This document shows, piece by piece, positions 1 through 5,456 of a stretch of 7,694 nt of DNA. The notes beneath the pieces are model-generated. The model made no database searches. It was not told where the DNA came from and saw only the letters and a list, made by a program, of their open reading frames with translations. The translations under genes and the position numbers were made by a program. The DNA is taken from assembly GCA_029976905.1 (NCBI GenBank), contig JAPOLW010000163.1:1-7694 (forward strand), in the 5' to 3' direction. How positions within the stretch are numbered: position 1 is the stretch's first letter; each line of letters begins with the position of its first letter. This DNA comes from a bacterium (GTDB lineage Bacteria; Desulfobacterota; Binatia; UBA12015).

Positions 1-132
1 GTGTTGATTATTCGATTATTAATAAAATCAATCAGTTTTTATTAAAAGGTATTAAAGTTAATTTTACTTTTTTAAACATTGTTAATAATAAAAATATGAT
101 TTTAAGACTTAAGGAACGAAAAGAACTTAATA
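1..132. other. AT-rich left end, compositionally foreign
   Basis: This stretch is roughly 18% GC by hand count, while everything from about position 133 onward is strongly GC-rich. The change takes place within a few bases. It contains homopolymer-rich AT sequence and an ATG at 96 followed by a plausible AT-rich coding start (MILRLKERKELN), but that frame runs straight into GC-rich sequence where its translation loses any protein-like character. On the minus strand a 15-codon frame (MFKKVKLTLIPFNKN then TGA) is too short to call. I see no supportable gene, terminator or promoter here. The likeliest explanation is a chimeric join at the end of an assembled contig; a real horizontal-transfer boundary is the alternative. 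Confidence 0.75.
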
Positions 133-258
133 GGCCTGCGAGGGGTGGAGCCTCGCCGGTCACCCCGCCGCGGACGGACGCCGGACTGGCTGCGCGGGAT
201 CGATCGCGCCCTGCGGTACCGCTGGAAGACGCGGCGCTATCTCGCCAATCGCCGCTGA
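133..258 (+). CDS. C-terminal fragment of unidentified protein (5' part missing)
   Basis: Reading frame 1 stays open from 106 through the composition break and ends at TGA 256-258. The last part reads PDWLRGIDRALRYRWKTRR followed by YLANRR and stop. It is rich in Trp, Tyr, Leu and Arg and looks like a genuine helical, basic protein tail rather than a shadow frame. Only the GC-rich section (about 41 residues) can belong to the same genome as the downstream genes; the true start is absent, replaced by the AT-rich sequence. The stop lies 56 bp before the proposed kinase start, so this would be the preceding gene of the same plus-strand cluster. The family is not recognisable from so short a piece, and chance coding appearance cannot be excluded. 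Confidence 0.4.
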   Translation, partial: GLRGVEPRRSPRRGRTPDWLRGIDRALRYRWKTRRYLANRR

Positions 259-314
259 GACGACGCCTCGGCTGGAGGTTGCGCTCGGGCGGTCGGCACG
301 GCAGGCTTCCCGGC

Positions 315-1760
315 GTGTCGGGTTGGGATCATGTCCTTGGAATCGACGAGGGATCGACAGGTGTTCGCGCGTCGGTGGTGAGCGCCGAGGGCCGGGTTCT
401 GGGCAGTGCCTATGCGGAGGTCGGCCAGTTCTTCCCGCAGCCGGGTTGGGTCGAACACGACCCCGACGAGATCTGGCATCGCACCCAGGAGGTGATCGCG
501 CGGGCCCTCCGCGCCGCTGACCTCTCCTCCGGGGACATCGGTGCGGTCGGCGTGACCAATCAACGTGGCTCGGGCGGTCTCTTCGATGTCGATGGTCGGG
601 CGCTCGGTCCGCTGATCGGCTGGCAGGATCAGCGGACGACCACGCGGTGCGAAGAATTGCTCGCAAACGGAGTCTTCGTCATTCCGATGACCGCGGCTTC
701 CAAATGGGAGTGGCTCGTGCGTGAGCATGGTGGCAACACGCCCCGAGACCGCCTTCGTGTTGGCACGATCGACACCTGGCTCGCGCATTGTCTGTCGGGC
801 GGGGGCGTGCACGCGAGCGACCACTCTAATCTCTCGGTGAGCGGAGTCTACGATTTCCTCACGGGTGGCTGGGACCAGAACAGCGTCGATGCGCTCGGTC
901 TCGAGGCGGCCTGGCTGCCCGAGGCCGTCCAGAGCAGCGCCGTGATCGGTGAGACCTCCAGGGACGTCTTCGGTGCCTCGGTGCCTATCGCGTCGCTCTC
1001 GGGAGACCAGTTCGCTTCGATGTACGCCCTGGCGTGCCACGGACCCGGCGACGTCAAGTTGACGCTGGGCACTTCGGGTATGCTCGACCGCAATGCGGGG
1101 CCCGCCCTGGGCGCGGCACCGGAAGGTTCCTATCCACTCGTTCTGTGGGCGCTCGACGGCGTCCGGTCCTTCTGTTTCGAGGCCGCGGTGATCACCGCCG
1201 GTGCGACCGCGCAGTGGCTGCGCGATGGCTTACGCCTGGTCGACGACCTCGCCGACCTCGAAGGGCTGGCCCGTTCGGTCGACTCCACCGACGGGGTGTG
1301 GATGGTTCCGTCCCTGCAGGGTCTTGGATCACCGCATCTGGACACGGGGACGCGTGCCCTGATCGGGGGTGTCTCGCGCGGAACCACTCGGGCGCACCTG
1401 GCACGCGCGGCCCTCGAGGGGATCGCCTGGCGTTGTGCCGAGGCCTTCGAGGCTCTCGCTGCGGATGCGCCACCCTCGGTCCTGCGCGTAGACGGGGGTG
1501 CGGCACGCAACGACCTCCTTCTCTCGATGCTGGCCGACGCGACCGGCGTGGTCGTGGAACGACCGAGTGCTCCGGATTCCGCCGTTCTCGGTGCCGCCTA
1601 CCTGGCGGGTCGCGCCACCGGACTGTGGGGGGACGAGGATGTCGCGTCCCATTTCGCGGTCGGCCAGGCGTTCGAGCCGTGCATGAGCGAGGACGAACGC
1701 GGGGAGCGGCGCGCGCTCTGGGCGCGCCGGGTCGCCCTGGTGCGCGAGGCCGGTCGTTGA
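315..1760 (+). CDS. FGGY-family carbohydrate kinase, glycerol-kinase-like
   Basis: Predicted cytosolic ATP-dependent sugar or polyol kinase of 481 residues, close to the usual ~490-500 for FGGY kinases. From the GTG at 315 the N-terminal phosphate motif GIDEGSTGVR lies at residues 9-18. PQPGWVEHDPDEIW (41-54), GVTNQR (79-84) and GWQDQRT (102-108) follow in glycerol-kinase order. The C-terminal domain has SGDQ with the expected catalytic Asp at 231, KLTLGTSG near 248, VDGGAARND from 392 and ALGAAYLAG near the end. The frame is open upstream to 96, but that part has no protein character. GTG 315 starts just before motif 1, with a weak AGG at 303-305. Relative to E. coli GlpK, the Glu after NQR (Glu84) is Gly85, and the loop after residue 108 is about 15 residues shorter. 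Substrate is therefore uncertain: glycerol is possible but not assured. Its TGA overlaps the TTG start of the next gene. Confidence 0.88.
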   Translation: MSGWDHVLGIDEGSTGVRASVVSAEGRVLGSAYAEVGQFFPQPGWVEHDPDEIWHRTQEVIARALRAADLSSGDIGAVGVTNQRGSGGLFDVDGRALGPLIGWQDQRTTTRCEELLANGVFVIPMTAASKWEWLVREHGGNTPRDRLRVGTIDTWLAHCLSGGGVHASDHSNLSVSGVYDFLTGGWDQNSVDALGLEAAWLPEAVQSSAVIGETSRDVFGASVPIASLSGDQFASMYALACHGPGDVKLTLGTSGMLDRNAGPALGAAPEGSYPLVLWALDGVRSFCFEAAVITAGATAQWLRDGLRLVDDLADLEGLARSVDSTDGVWMVPSLQGLGSPHLDTGTRALIGGVSRGTTRAHLARAALEGIAWRCAEAFEALAADAPPSVLRVDGGAARNDLLLSMLADATGVVVERPSAPDSAVLGAAYLAGRATGLWGDEDVASHFAVGQAFEPCMSEDERGERRALWARRVALVREAGR

Positions 1761-2388
1761 CGCCCTCCGCGGGCCTATTGGTCATCCTCGATTGCGACGG
1801 TGTTCTCCTCGATTCCTTCGAGGCGAACGTGGCCTACTACGACGCGGTCCTCGAGCGCCTCGGGGAGCCGCCTCTGGACGACGAGGGCCGCGATCACGCG
1901 CACCGCCTCTCGACGCCGCAGATCATGGAATGGCTCTTTCGTGGGGATCCGTCCCGGGTGGCCGAGGCGCATCGCGTCGCTCTGGAGACCGACTACGGGC
2001 CCTTCCTCCCGCTTCTCCGCCCCGTCCCCGCGCTCTACGAGACGCTGCACTGGTTGCGTGCGCGGTACCGGACCGCCATGGCGACCAACCGGGGCGTGAC
2101 GATCCCCGCCCTGTTGGCACACTTCGGTCTCGGCGACTGTTTCGAGTTGGTCGTCGGCATTCGTGACGTTGCCCGACCGAAACCGGCTCCGGACATGTTG
2201 CTGCATTGCCTCGAGCAGATGGGTGTGGAAGCCGGAGCCGCCGTCTATGTCGGAGATTCCCCGGGAGATCGTGCCGCTGCGCGGGCCGCCGGCGTCCGTT
2301 TCGTCGCCGTCGGGACGCCACCGACCACCCGACGCGCATCGACGAGTTGCGCGATCTCCCCGCCTTGCTTCCGACTCTCGGGCGGTGA
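1757..2388 (+). CDS. HAD-superfamily hydrolase (phosphoglycolate-phosphatase-like), with apparent frameshift near 2312-2330
   Basis: Probable cytosolic phosphatase. With the TTG at 1757 as residue 1, motif I is ILDCDGVLLDS with nucleophile Asp12 and acid Asp14. A helical cap follows. Motif II is MATNRG (Thr110), motif III Lys142 in RPKPAPDM, and motif IV VGDSPGD (Asp167, Asp171). The TTG overlaps the kinase stop (TTGA at 1757-1760), and GAGG at 1746-1749 lies 7 bases before it, which suits translational coupling. After FVAVG the current frame turns into Arg/Ser/Cys-rich sequence and runs on to 2869 through the next gene. The adjacent frame continues as a normal HAD C-terminus, DHPTRIDELRDLPALLPTL, and stops at 2388. 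One base is therefore missing, possibly a G in the run at 2312-2314. Repaired length is about 210 residues, normal for the family. Sequencing error is likelier than a true pseudogene because all motifs are intact. The substrate is unknown. Confidence 0.85.
2312..2330 (+). other. Frameshift site within the HAD hydrolase gene
   Basis: Upstream of this interval the protein reads in the frame of the TTG at 1757 up to VAVG. Downstream, the sensible C-terminus (TDHPTRIDELRDLPALL) is read one base earlier. One added G in the GGG run at 2312-2314 would give VGDATDHP and join the two parts smoothly. No X-XXY-YYZ slippery heptamer is visible, so programmed -1 frameshifting is not supported. Confidence 0.75.
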
Positions 2389-2425
2389 ACCGGGGCGCGC
2401 TGCGAGGCTGCCCCTGCGCGCGAGT

Positions 2426-2444
2426 TGTCGCCCTTTAGGCGACA
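2426..2444 (+). promoter_or_regulatory. Hairpin immediately upstream of the methyltransferase start
   Basis: TGTCGCC (2426-2432) and GGCGACA (2438-2444) form a perfect 7-bp inverted repeat around the 5-base loop CTTTA. The ATG of the methyltransferase begins 5 bases after the stem. There is no T-tract, so it is not a typical intrinsic terminator. It could lower initiation at this gene or be an RNA processing point between phosphatase and methyltransferase. Function is inferred only from position. Confidence 0.45.
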
Positions 2445-2448
2445 GGAT

Positions 2449-3141
2449 ATGCGCCCCAGCGTGGCCACGGACCTCGAGAAGGAGCTTCGCAACGTTGGAC
2501 GTCGACTGCGCTCCCGCGTCCAGAGACTGCGTGGAAACGGCGAGGAAGCCGCGATGCTCTGGGCCTGGGCGATCCCGGGATGGTCCACCAAGGACGAGTT
2601 GCGGCTCCTCTACCGGGCGACCCGTAGGGCGGCCGGCCCGGGAGACGTCGCCGAGATCGGCTCGTGGAAGGGGCGCTCGACGACCGTCCTGTCGCGTGCC
2701 CTGCAGGATGCGGGGGAGACCGCCGCCCGCGTCTGGGCGATCGATCACCACGTGGGGAGCGACGAGGAAGAGCATCGGGAGATCCTCGCCCACGAGCACA
2801 GTACCTTGGATGCCTTCTGCGCAAACATTCGCGCCGCGGGGGCCGGCGATCGGGTGGATCCGCTGGTGATGTCGTCGACGGATGCTGCCCGCGAGCTCGC
2901 GCGACGCGAGGTCACGCTTCGTATGGTCTTCATCGACGGCGCGCACGACGAGCCGTCGGTGCGCGCCGACATTCGCGCGTTTCTTCCTCTGGTGCGTCGG
3001 GTCGGTCTGGTGGCTCTGCACGATTGTACAGCCGTCGGAGCCGCCTTTCCGGGCGTCTGGCGGGCGTATCAAGCGGAACTCGAAGGGCGCGTCGAAGTCG
3101 TCGAGCACGTCGACGCGCTTTTGGTCGCGCGCCTCCGGTAG
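2449..3141 (+). CDS. Class I SAM-dependent methyltransferase (Methyltransf_24-like)
   Basis: Predicted soluble S-adenosylmethionine-dependent methyltransferase of 230 residues. A basic N-terminal helical region (1-60) precedes the Rossmann core. Motif I is DVAEIGSWKGRST (about 66-78), and the acidic residue at the end of strand 2 is Asp99 in WAIDHH. The segment MVFIDGAHDEPSVRADI (159-175) is the hallmark of the Methyltransf_24/cephalosporin-hydroxylase-like group, and LVALHDC (187-193) is the later strand with the conserved His-Asp. The ATG at 2449 was chosen; a TTG at 2425 in the same frame would start inside or before the hairpin and has no ribosome binding site. The ATG itself has only a weak TAGG at 2436-2439, 9 bases upstream. 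It lies 60 bp after the phosphatase and 67 bp before the decarboxylase. The methyl acceptor cannot be read from sequence; relatives act in sugar, antibiotic and surface-polysaccharide modification. Confidence 0.83.
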   Translation: MRPSVATDLEKELRNVGRRLRSRVQRLRGNGEEAAMLWAWAIPGWSTKDELRLLYRATRRAAGPGDVAEIGSWKGRSTTVLSRALQDAGETAARVWAIDHHVGSDEEEHREILAHEHSTLDAFCANIRAAGAGDRVDPLVMSSTDAARELARREVTLRMVFIDGAHDEPSVRADIRAFLPLVRRVGLVALHDCTAVGAAFPGVWRAYQAELEGRVEVVEHVDALLVARLR

Positions 3142-3197
3142 GCGGATCGGCGCACCCCGGGCGGCCGCAAGGATCGCCAGGCATATCCGGACGAGGT

Positions 3198-3201
3198 AGG
3201 A
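3198..3201 (+). promoter_or_regulatory. Ribosome binding site of the decarboxylase gene
   Basis: AGGA lies 7 bases before the ATG at 3209, with a second GAGG at 3193-3196. This is the best Shine-Dalgarno match on the plus strand and fixes the start at 3209 rather than the in-frame ATG at 3221. Confidence 0.6.
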
Positions 3202-3208
3202 TCGTCGC

Positions 3209-4879
3209 ATGCAACCTCGGATGACCCTGGCGGATTTCCTCGTCGCCTATCTGCGTCGCGCGGGCGTGAAGGAGATCTTCGGCCTCCCGGGCGATCTGGT
3301 CCTGCGCCTCTTCGCCCGACTCGTCGGGCGACGGCAGAAGATGATCACCTTTTCGCACGAACCCGCGGTGGGTTTTGCGGCCGATGGCTATGCGCGCGCC
3401 ACAGGCGCGCTGGGTGTCGCCTGTGTCACCTACGGGGCCGGTGGCAACAACATGGTCAATGCAATCGCCGGAGCGTACGCCGAGCACGTTCCCCTTCTCG
3501 TGGTGAGTGGCGGGCCGGGTGAGCAGGAATACAAGCACGGGACCCTGATCCACCACCAGGCGCGTGCGATCGACTCGCAGTTACGGATCTACCGCGAGGT
3601 CACGGCAGCCGCGGAAGCGATCGACGATCCGCGAACGGCAGCCGAGAAGATCGATCATGTGGTCCGGACGCTCTGGCGGGAGCAACGTCCGGGTTACCTG
3701 GAAATCGGCCGCGACATGGTGGAACGACGGATTCCGGTCTCGGGGGCGATCCGGCAGGCCGCCTCGCCGCTCGAGGGACGACATTCCGATGCGCGCCGGG
3801 TGGAGGAAGCCGCCCGGGAAACGGCCGAGCGGCTGAACCGCGCGCGCAAGCCGCTGGTCTTCGTCGGGATCGAGGCTTTCCGGTTTGGGGCGCAACGCGA
3901 CGTCGTGCGTCTTTGTGAGCGGATCGGTGCGCCGATCCTGACGCCGATGTTGGCCAAGGGATCGGTGCCGATGGACCATCCGCTGTACATGGGGGTGGTG
4001 GGGACGCTGAGCCCACCAGCCATCCGGCGGCGCGTCGCAGAGGCCGACCTGGTGGTGCAGCTCGGCTGCCTGGAGACGGATCTGGGGGCCTTCCCGCATC
4101 CGCCTTCGGGGGAGCATTCCATCCGCGCGATCGACAACCGGGTCGAGGTGAGCTTGCACGGCTACGCCGACGTGACGCTGCGGGACTTTGCGCATGCCCT
4201 GCTCGGCCAGAAACTCCGCCGACACACCGAGAAGGTGCCCTATCACGACAACCTGCCGCCGCCGCCCGCCTGGCTTCGTCCCGGAGGCAAGGCGCCCCCG
4301 TCGCGACGCGACGGCACGGTGAAGGTCTCCGACGTTCTGCACGTCCTCAATCACTTTCTGAAAGAGCGTCGCGATTACGTGGTGGTCGCGGAGGCCGGAG
4401 ACATGCTCTTCGCAGGAGTCGACGTGCGTGCGGGCGGCACCGCCTCGTATTTCGCGCAGGGATTCTACGCGTCGATGGGGTTTGGCATCCCGGGTGCGAT
4501 GGGGATCGAGATCGGCACGGGACGGCGCCCGATCGTCCTATGCGGCGACGGGGCTTTCCAGATGACCGGACCGGAGATTTCCCACGCGCCGGGATACGGT
4601 CTGAAGCCGATCGTACTGGTGATGAACAACGGCGGCTGGGGGATCTTTCGCCCCGTCGTGAAGCGTCCGTCGGTGCTGGAGATCCCGCCCTGGCCGTACG
4701 CCGAACTCGCCCGACTCTGGGGGGGTGCCGCGGAGCGCGTCACGCGGGGGCCGGATCTGCTCCGCGCTTTGGAGCGCGCCGAGCGCAGCGACCGGTTCTC
4801 GGTGATCGAGGTCATGGTCGCCCGGACGGACCTGGCGCCTTTGAGCCGGAAGTACATCCGCGCCTCCAGTCGGAAGTGA
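3209..4879 (+). CDS. Thiamine-diphosphate-dependent 2-oxo-acid decarboxylase (phenylpyruvate/indolepyruvate decarboxylase-like)
   Basis: Predicted cytosolic enzyme of 556 residues, the usual length for ThDP decarboxylases, converting an aromatic or branched 2-oxo acid to an aldehyde and CO2. The N-terminal Pyr domain has GLPGD (Asp29) and SHEPAVGFAADGYARATG with the cofactor-activating Glu51. The twin-His motif LIHHQ (His115-His116) marks the pyruvate/indolepyruvate decarboxylase branch rather than acetolactate synthase. A central domain follows, then the PP domain with AQGFYASMGFGIPGAMG and the ThDP/Mg motif GDG (446-448) to NN (473-474). From memory, HEPAVGFAAD, YGAG.NMVNA.AGAYAE and GDGAFQMTG resemble Azospirillum brasilense phenylpyruvate decarboxylase. 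The position of the catalytic Glu after NN in Zymomonas pyruvate decarboxylase (Glu473) is Phe480 here; I recall this site as Leu in the Azospirillum enzyme. Aromatic substrates are therefore likelier than pyruvate. It follows the methyltransferase by 67 bp and may be the last gene of that operon. Confidence 0.87.
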   Translation: MQPRMTLADFLVAYLRRAGVKEIFGLPGDLVLRLFARLVGRRQKMITFSHEPAVGFAADGYARATGALGVACVTYGAGGNNMVNAIAGAYAEHVPLLVVSGGPGEQEYKHGTLIHHQARAIDSQLRIYREVTAAAEAIDDPRTAAEKIDHVVRTLWREQRPGYLEIGRDMVERRIPVSGAIRQAASPLEGRHSDARRVEEAARETAERLNRARKPLVFVGIEAFRFGAQRDVVRLCERIGAPILTPMLAKGSVPMDHPLYMGVVGTLSPPAIRRRVAEADLVVQLGCLETDLGAFPHPPSGEHSIRAIDNRVEVSLHGYADVTLRDFAHALLGQKLRRHTEKVPYHDNLPPPPAWLRPGGKAPPSRRDGTVKVSDVLHVLNHFLKERRDYVVVAEAGDMLFAGVDVRAGGTASYFAQGFYASMGFGIPGAMGIEIGTGRRPIVLCGDGAFQMTGPEISHAPGYGLKPIVLVMNNGGWGIFRPVVKRPSVLEIPPWPYAELARLWGGAAERVTRGPDLLRALERAERSDRFSVIEVMVARTDLAPLSRKYIRASSRK

Positions 4880-4914
4880 CGGGCGTTCGTCGACCCAAGC
4901 CCGTTTCCGGGTCG
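4879..4914. terminator. Overlapping inverted repeats between convergent genes (possible terminator)
   Basis: The decarboxylase stop at 4879 and the small membrane gene stop at 4930 converge across 50 bases. Two mutually exclusive stems are visible: ACGGGC (4879-4884) with GCCCGT (4899-4904), followed by TTT, and CGACCC (4891-4896) with GGGTCG (4909-4914). The loops are 14 and 12 bases. Neither is followed by a long T-tract on either strand, so this is only a weak candidate for a bidirectional terminator. Confidence 0.3.
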
Positions 4915-4929
4915 GTCCTGCGCGATCCC

Positions 4930-5106
4930 TCAGCCCGGGCCGCCGCCGTATCCGTAGACGGAATGGCGGGCTCCCTCGCGCCACTTCAGGACGGCCGCGA
5001 GGCTCGAATCCAACAACGCTCCCTGGGTCATGTAGACGTACATGCCGGCCGCACCGAAGAGGAGGCCGTAGAGTACGGTGCGCAAAGGAGAATTGTAGGT
5101 CGTCAC
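4930..5106 (-). CDS. Small single-span membrane protein, 58 aa, unknown family
   Basis: On the minus strand a GTG at 5106 opens a 58-residue frame ending at TGA 4932-4930. Residues 1-9 are a short polar, basic N-terminus (VTTYNSPLR). Residues 10-28 (TVLYGLLFGAAGMYVYMTQ) form one hydrophobic, glycine-containing membrane helix. Next comes an amphipathic region with KWREGARHS, and the tail is SVYGYGGGPG. Amino-acid pattern and codon use fit a real gene much better than any overlapping frame. The next Met is inside the helix, so GTG is the likely start. An AGGAG lies 11 bases upstream, in the loop of a hairpin. The gene ends 50 bp from the convergent decarboxylase and follows the transporter and the 51-aa frame on the same strand. 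I do not recognise the family; a small membrane-complex subunit or an accessory to the transporter are guesses. Confidence 0.68.
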   Translation of the reverse strand: MTTYNSPLRTVLYGLLFGAAGMYVYMTQGALLDSSLAAVLKWREGARHSVYGYGGGPG

Positions 5107-5108
5107 AG

Positions 5109-5135
5109 GATGTTCCGCTCCTGGAGGGGAACATC
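5109..5135 (-). promoter_or_regulatory. Hairpin presenting the Shine-Dalgarno of the 58-aa gene in its loop
   Basis: Read on the minus strand, GATGTTCC (5135-5128) and GGAACATC (5116-5109) form a perfect 8-bp inverted repeat around the 11-base loop CCTCCAGGAGC. The only good Shine-Dalgarno, AGGAG (5122-5118), lies wholly in the loop. The GTG start at 5106 comes two bases after the stem. Folding would shorten the otherwise long 11-base gap between Shine-Dalgarno and start, or could control access of the ribosome. As DNA, the same repeat could be a protein-binding operator. Confidence 0.5.
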
Positions 5136-5174
5136 GGACGTGCGGGCGACGGACTTGAACCCAGCGGCCCGGCG

Positions 5175-5330
5175 TCAGGCGGGACGCCCCATGGGGGCCG
5201 AGGTCTCTTCCTGGGGTGTGAGCGGTCGCTTCGTACGCGGGGTAACGGGACGGGTCTGTGCTCTTTGACGCGCCATCCGGCGCAGCGCGCGTCTCTGGCG
5301 CGCCAGTTGATCACTTCGATTTCGATTCAT
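5175..5330 (-). CDS. Possible 51-aa arginine-rich protein
   Basis: The ATG at 5330 opens a 51-residue minus-strand frame ending at 5175. Thirteen of 51 residues are Arg, concentrated in a predicted helix at 6-27 (DQLARQRRALRRMARQRAQ), followed by a Pro/Thr-rich tail with TPQEE. AAGGG lies only a few bases before the ATG, closer than ideal. It sits between the transporter stop (127 bp upstream) and the 58-aa membrane gene (68 bp downstream), on the same strand. G/C at third positions is moderate and lower than in neighbours. It could be a small nucleic-acid-binding or ribosome-associated protein, or simply a non-coding leader that is open by chance. No family recognised. A further in-frame TTG at 5366 is less likely as start. 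Confidence 0.35.
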   Translation of the reverse strand: MNRNRSDQLARQRRALRRMARQRAQTRPVTPRTKRPLTPQEETSAPMGRPA

Positions 5331-5456
5331 TACCCTTGATTGTGGGCAGTTGGCCGAATTGCGCAAGTCGGTCCCCGTAGCACTTTCGTGAACGTTTGGT
5401 TTCGCGGACGTGGCGCGGGCGTGGCAGATCGCACGGCGGCCGCGGAATCGGGTGAA
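5331..5456. other. Intergenic region after the transporter, lower GC, no gene seen
   Basis: This 126-base gap on the minus strand lies between the transporter stop and the 51-aa frame. Its middle is clearly less GC-rich than the surroundings, as promoter regions in GC-rich genomes often are. A weak minus-strand TTGCGC, 17 bases and ACAATC arrangement ends close to the ATG at 5330, but it is too degenerate to call as a promoter. No strong terminator-like stem was found after the transporter. Confidence 0.4.

Noticed and set aside
96..314. The kinase frame extended back to the ATG at 96
   Set aside because: The added 73 residues cross the AT/GC break, are Arg/Pro-rich without protein character, and precede a normal FGGY N-terminus at 315.
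1034..2869. A single 611-residue plus-strand frame containing the HAD motifs
   Set aside because: Its first part is a shadow of the kinase gene and its last part a shadow of the methyltransferase; only 1757 to about 2325 is coding in this frame.
5104..5135. The GTTCC-N11-GGAAC repeat as a LexA/SOS box
   Set aside because: LexA boxes of the Gram-positive type have GAAC then GTTC with 4 bases between; here the order is reversed and the spacing is 11.
5150..5165. A minus-strand GGGTTCAAGTCC resembling a tRNA T-loop
   Set aside because: The flanking bases do not form a 5-bp T-stem, and no anticodon arm or acceptor stem could be found upstream.
4538..5314. A 258-residue minus-strand frame across the decarboxylase end
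   Set aside because: It is antisense to conserved decarboxylase motifs and overlaps both small minus-strand frames in a different register; composition is that of a shadow.
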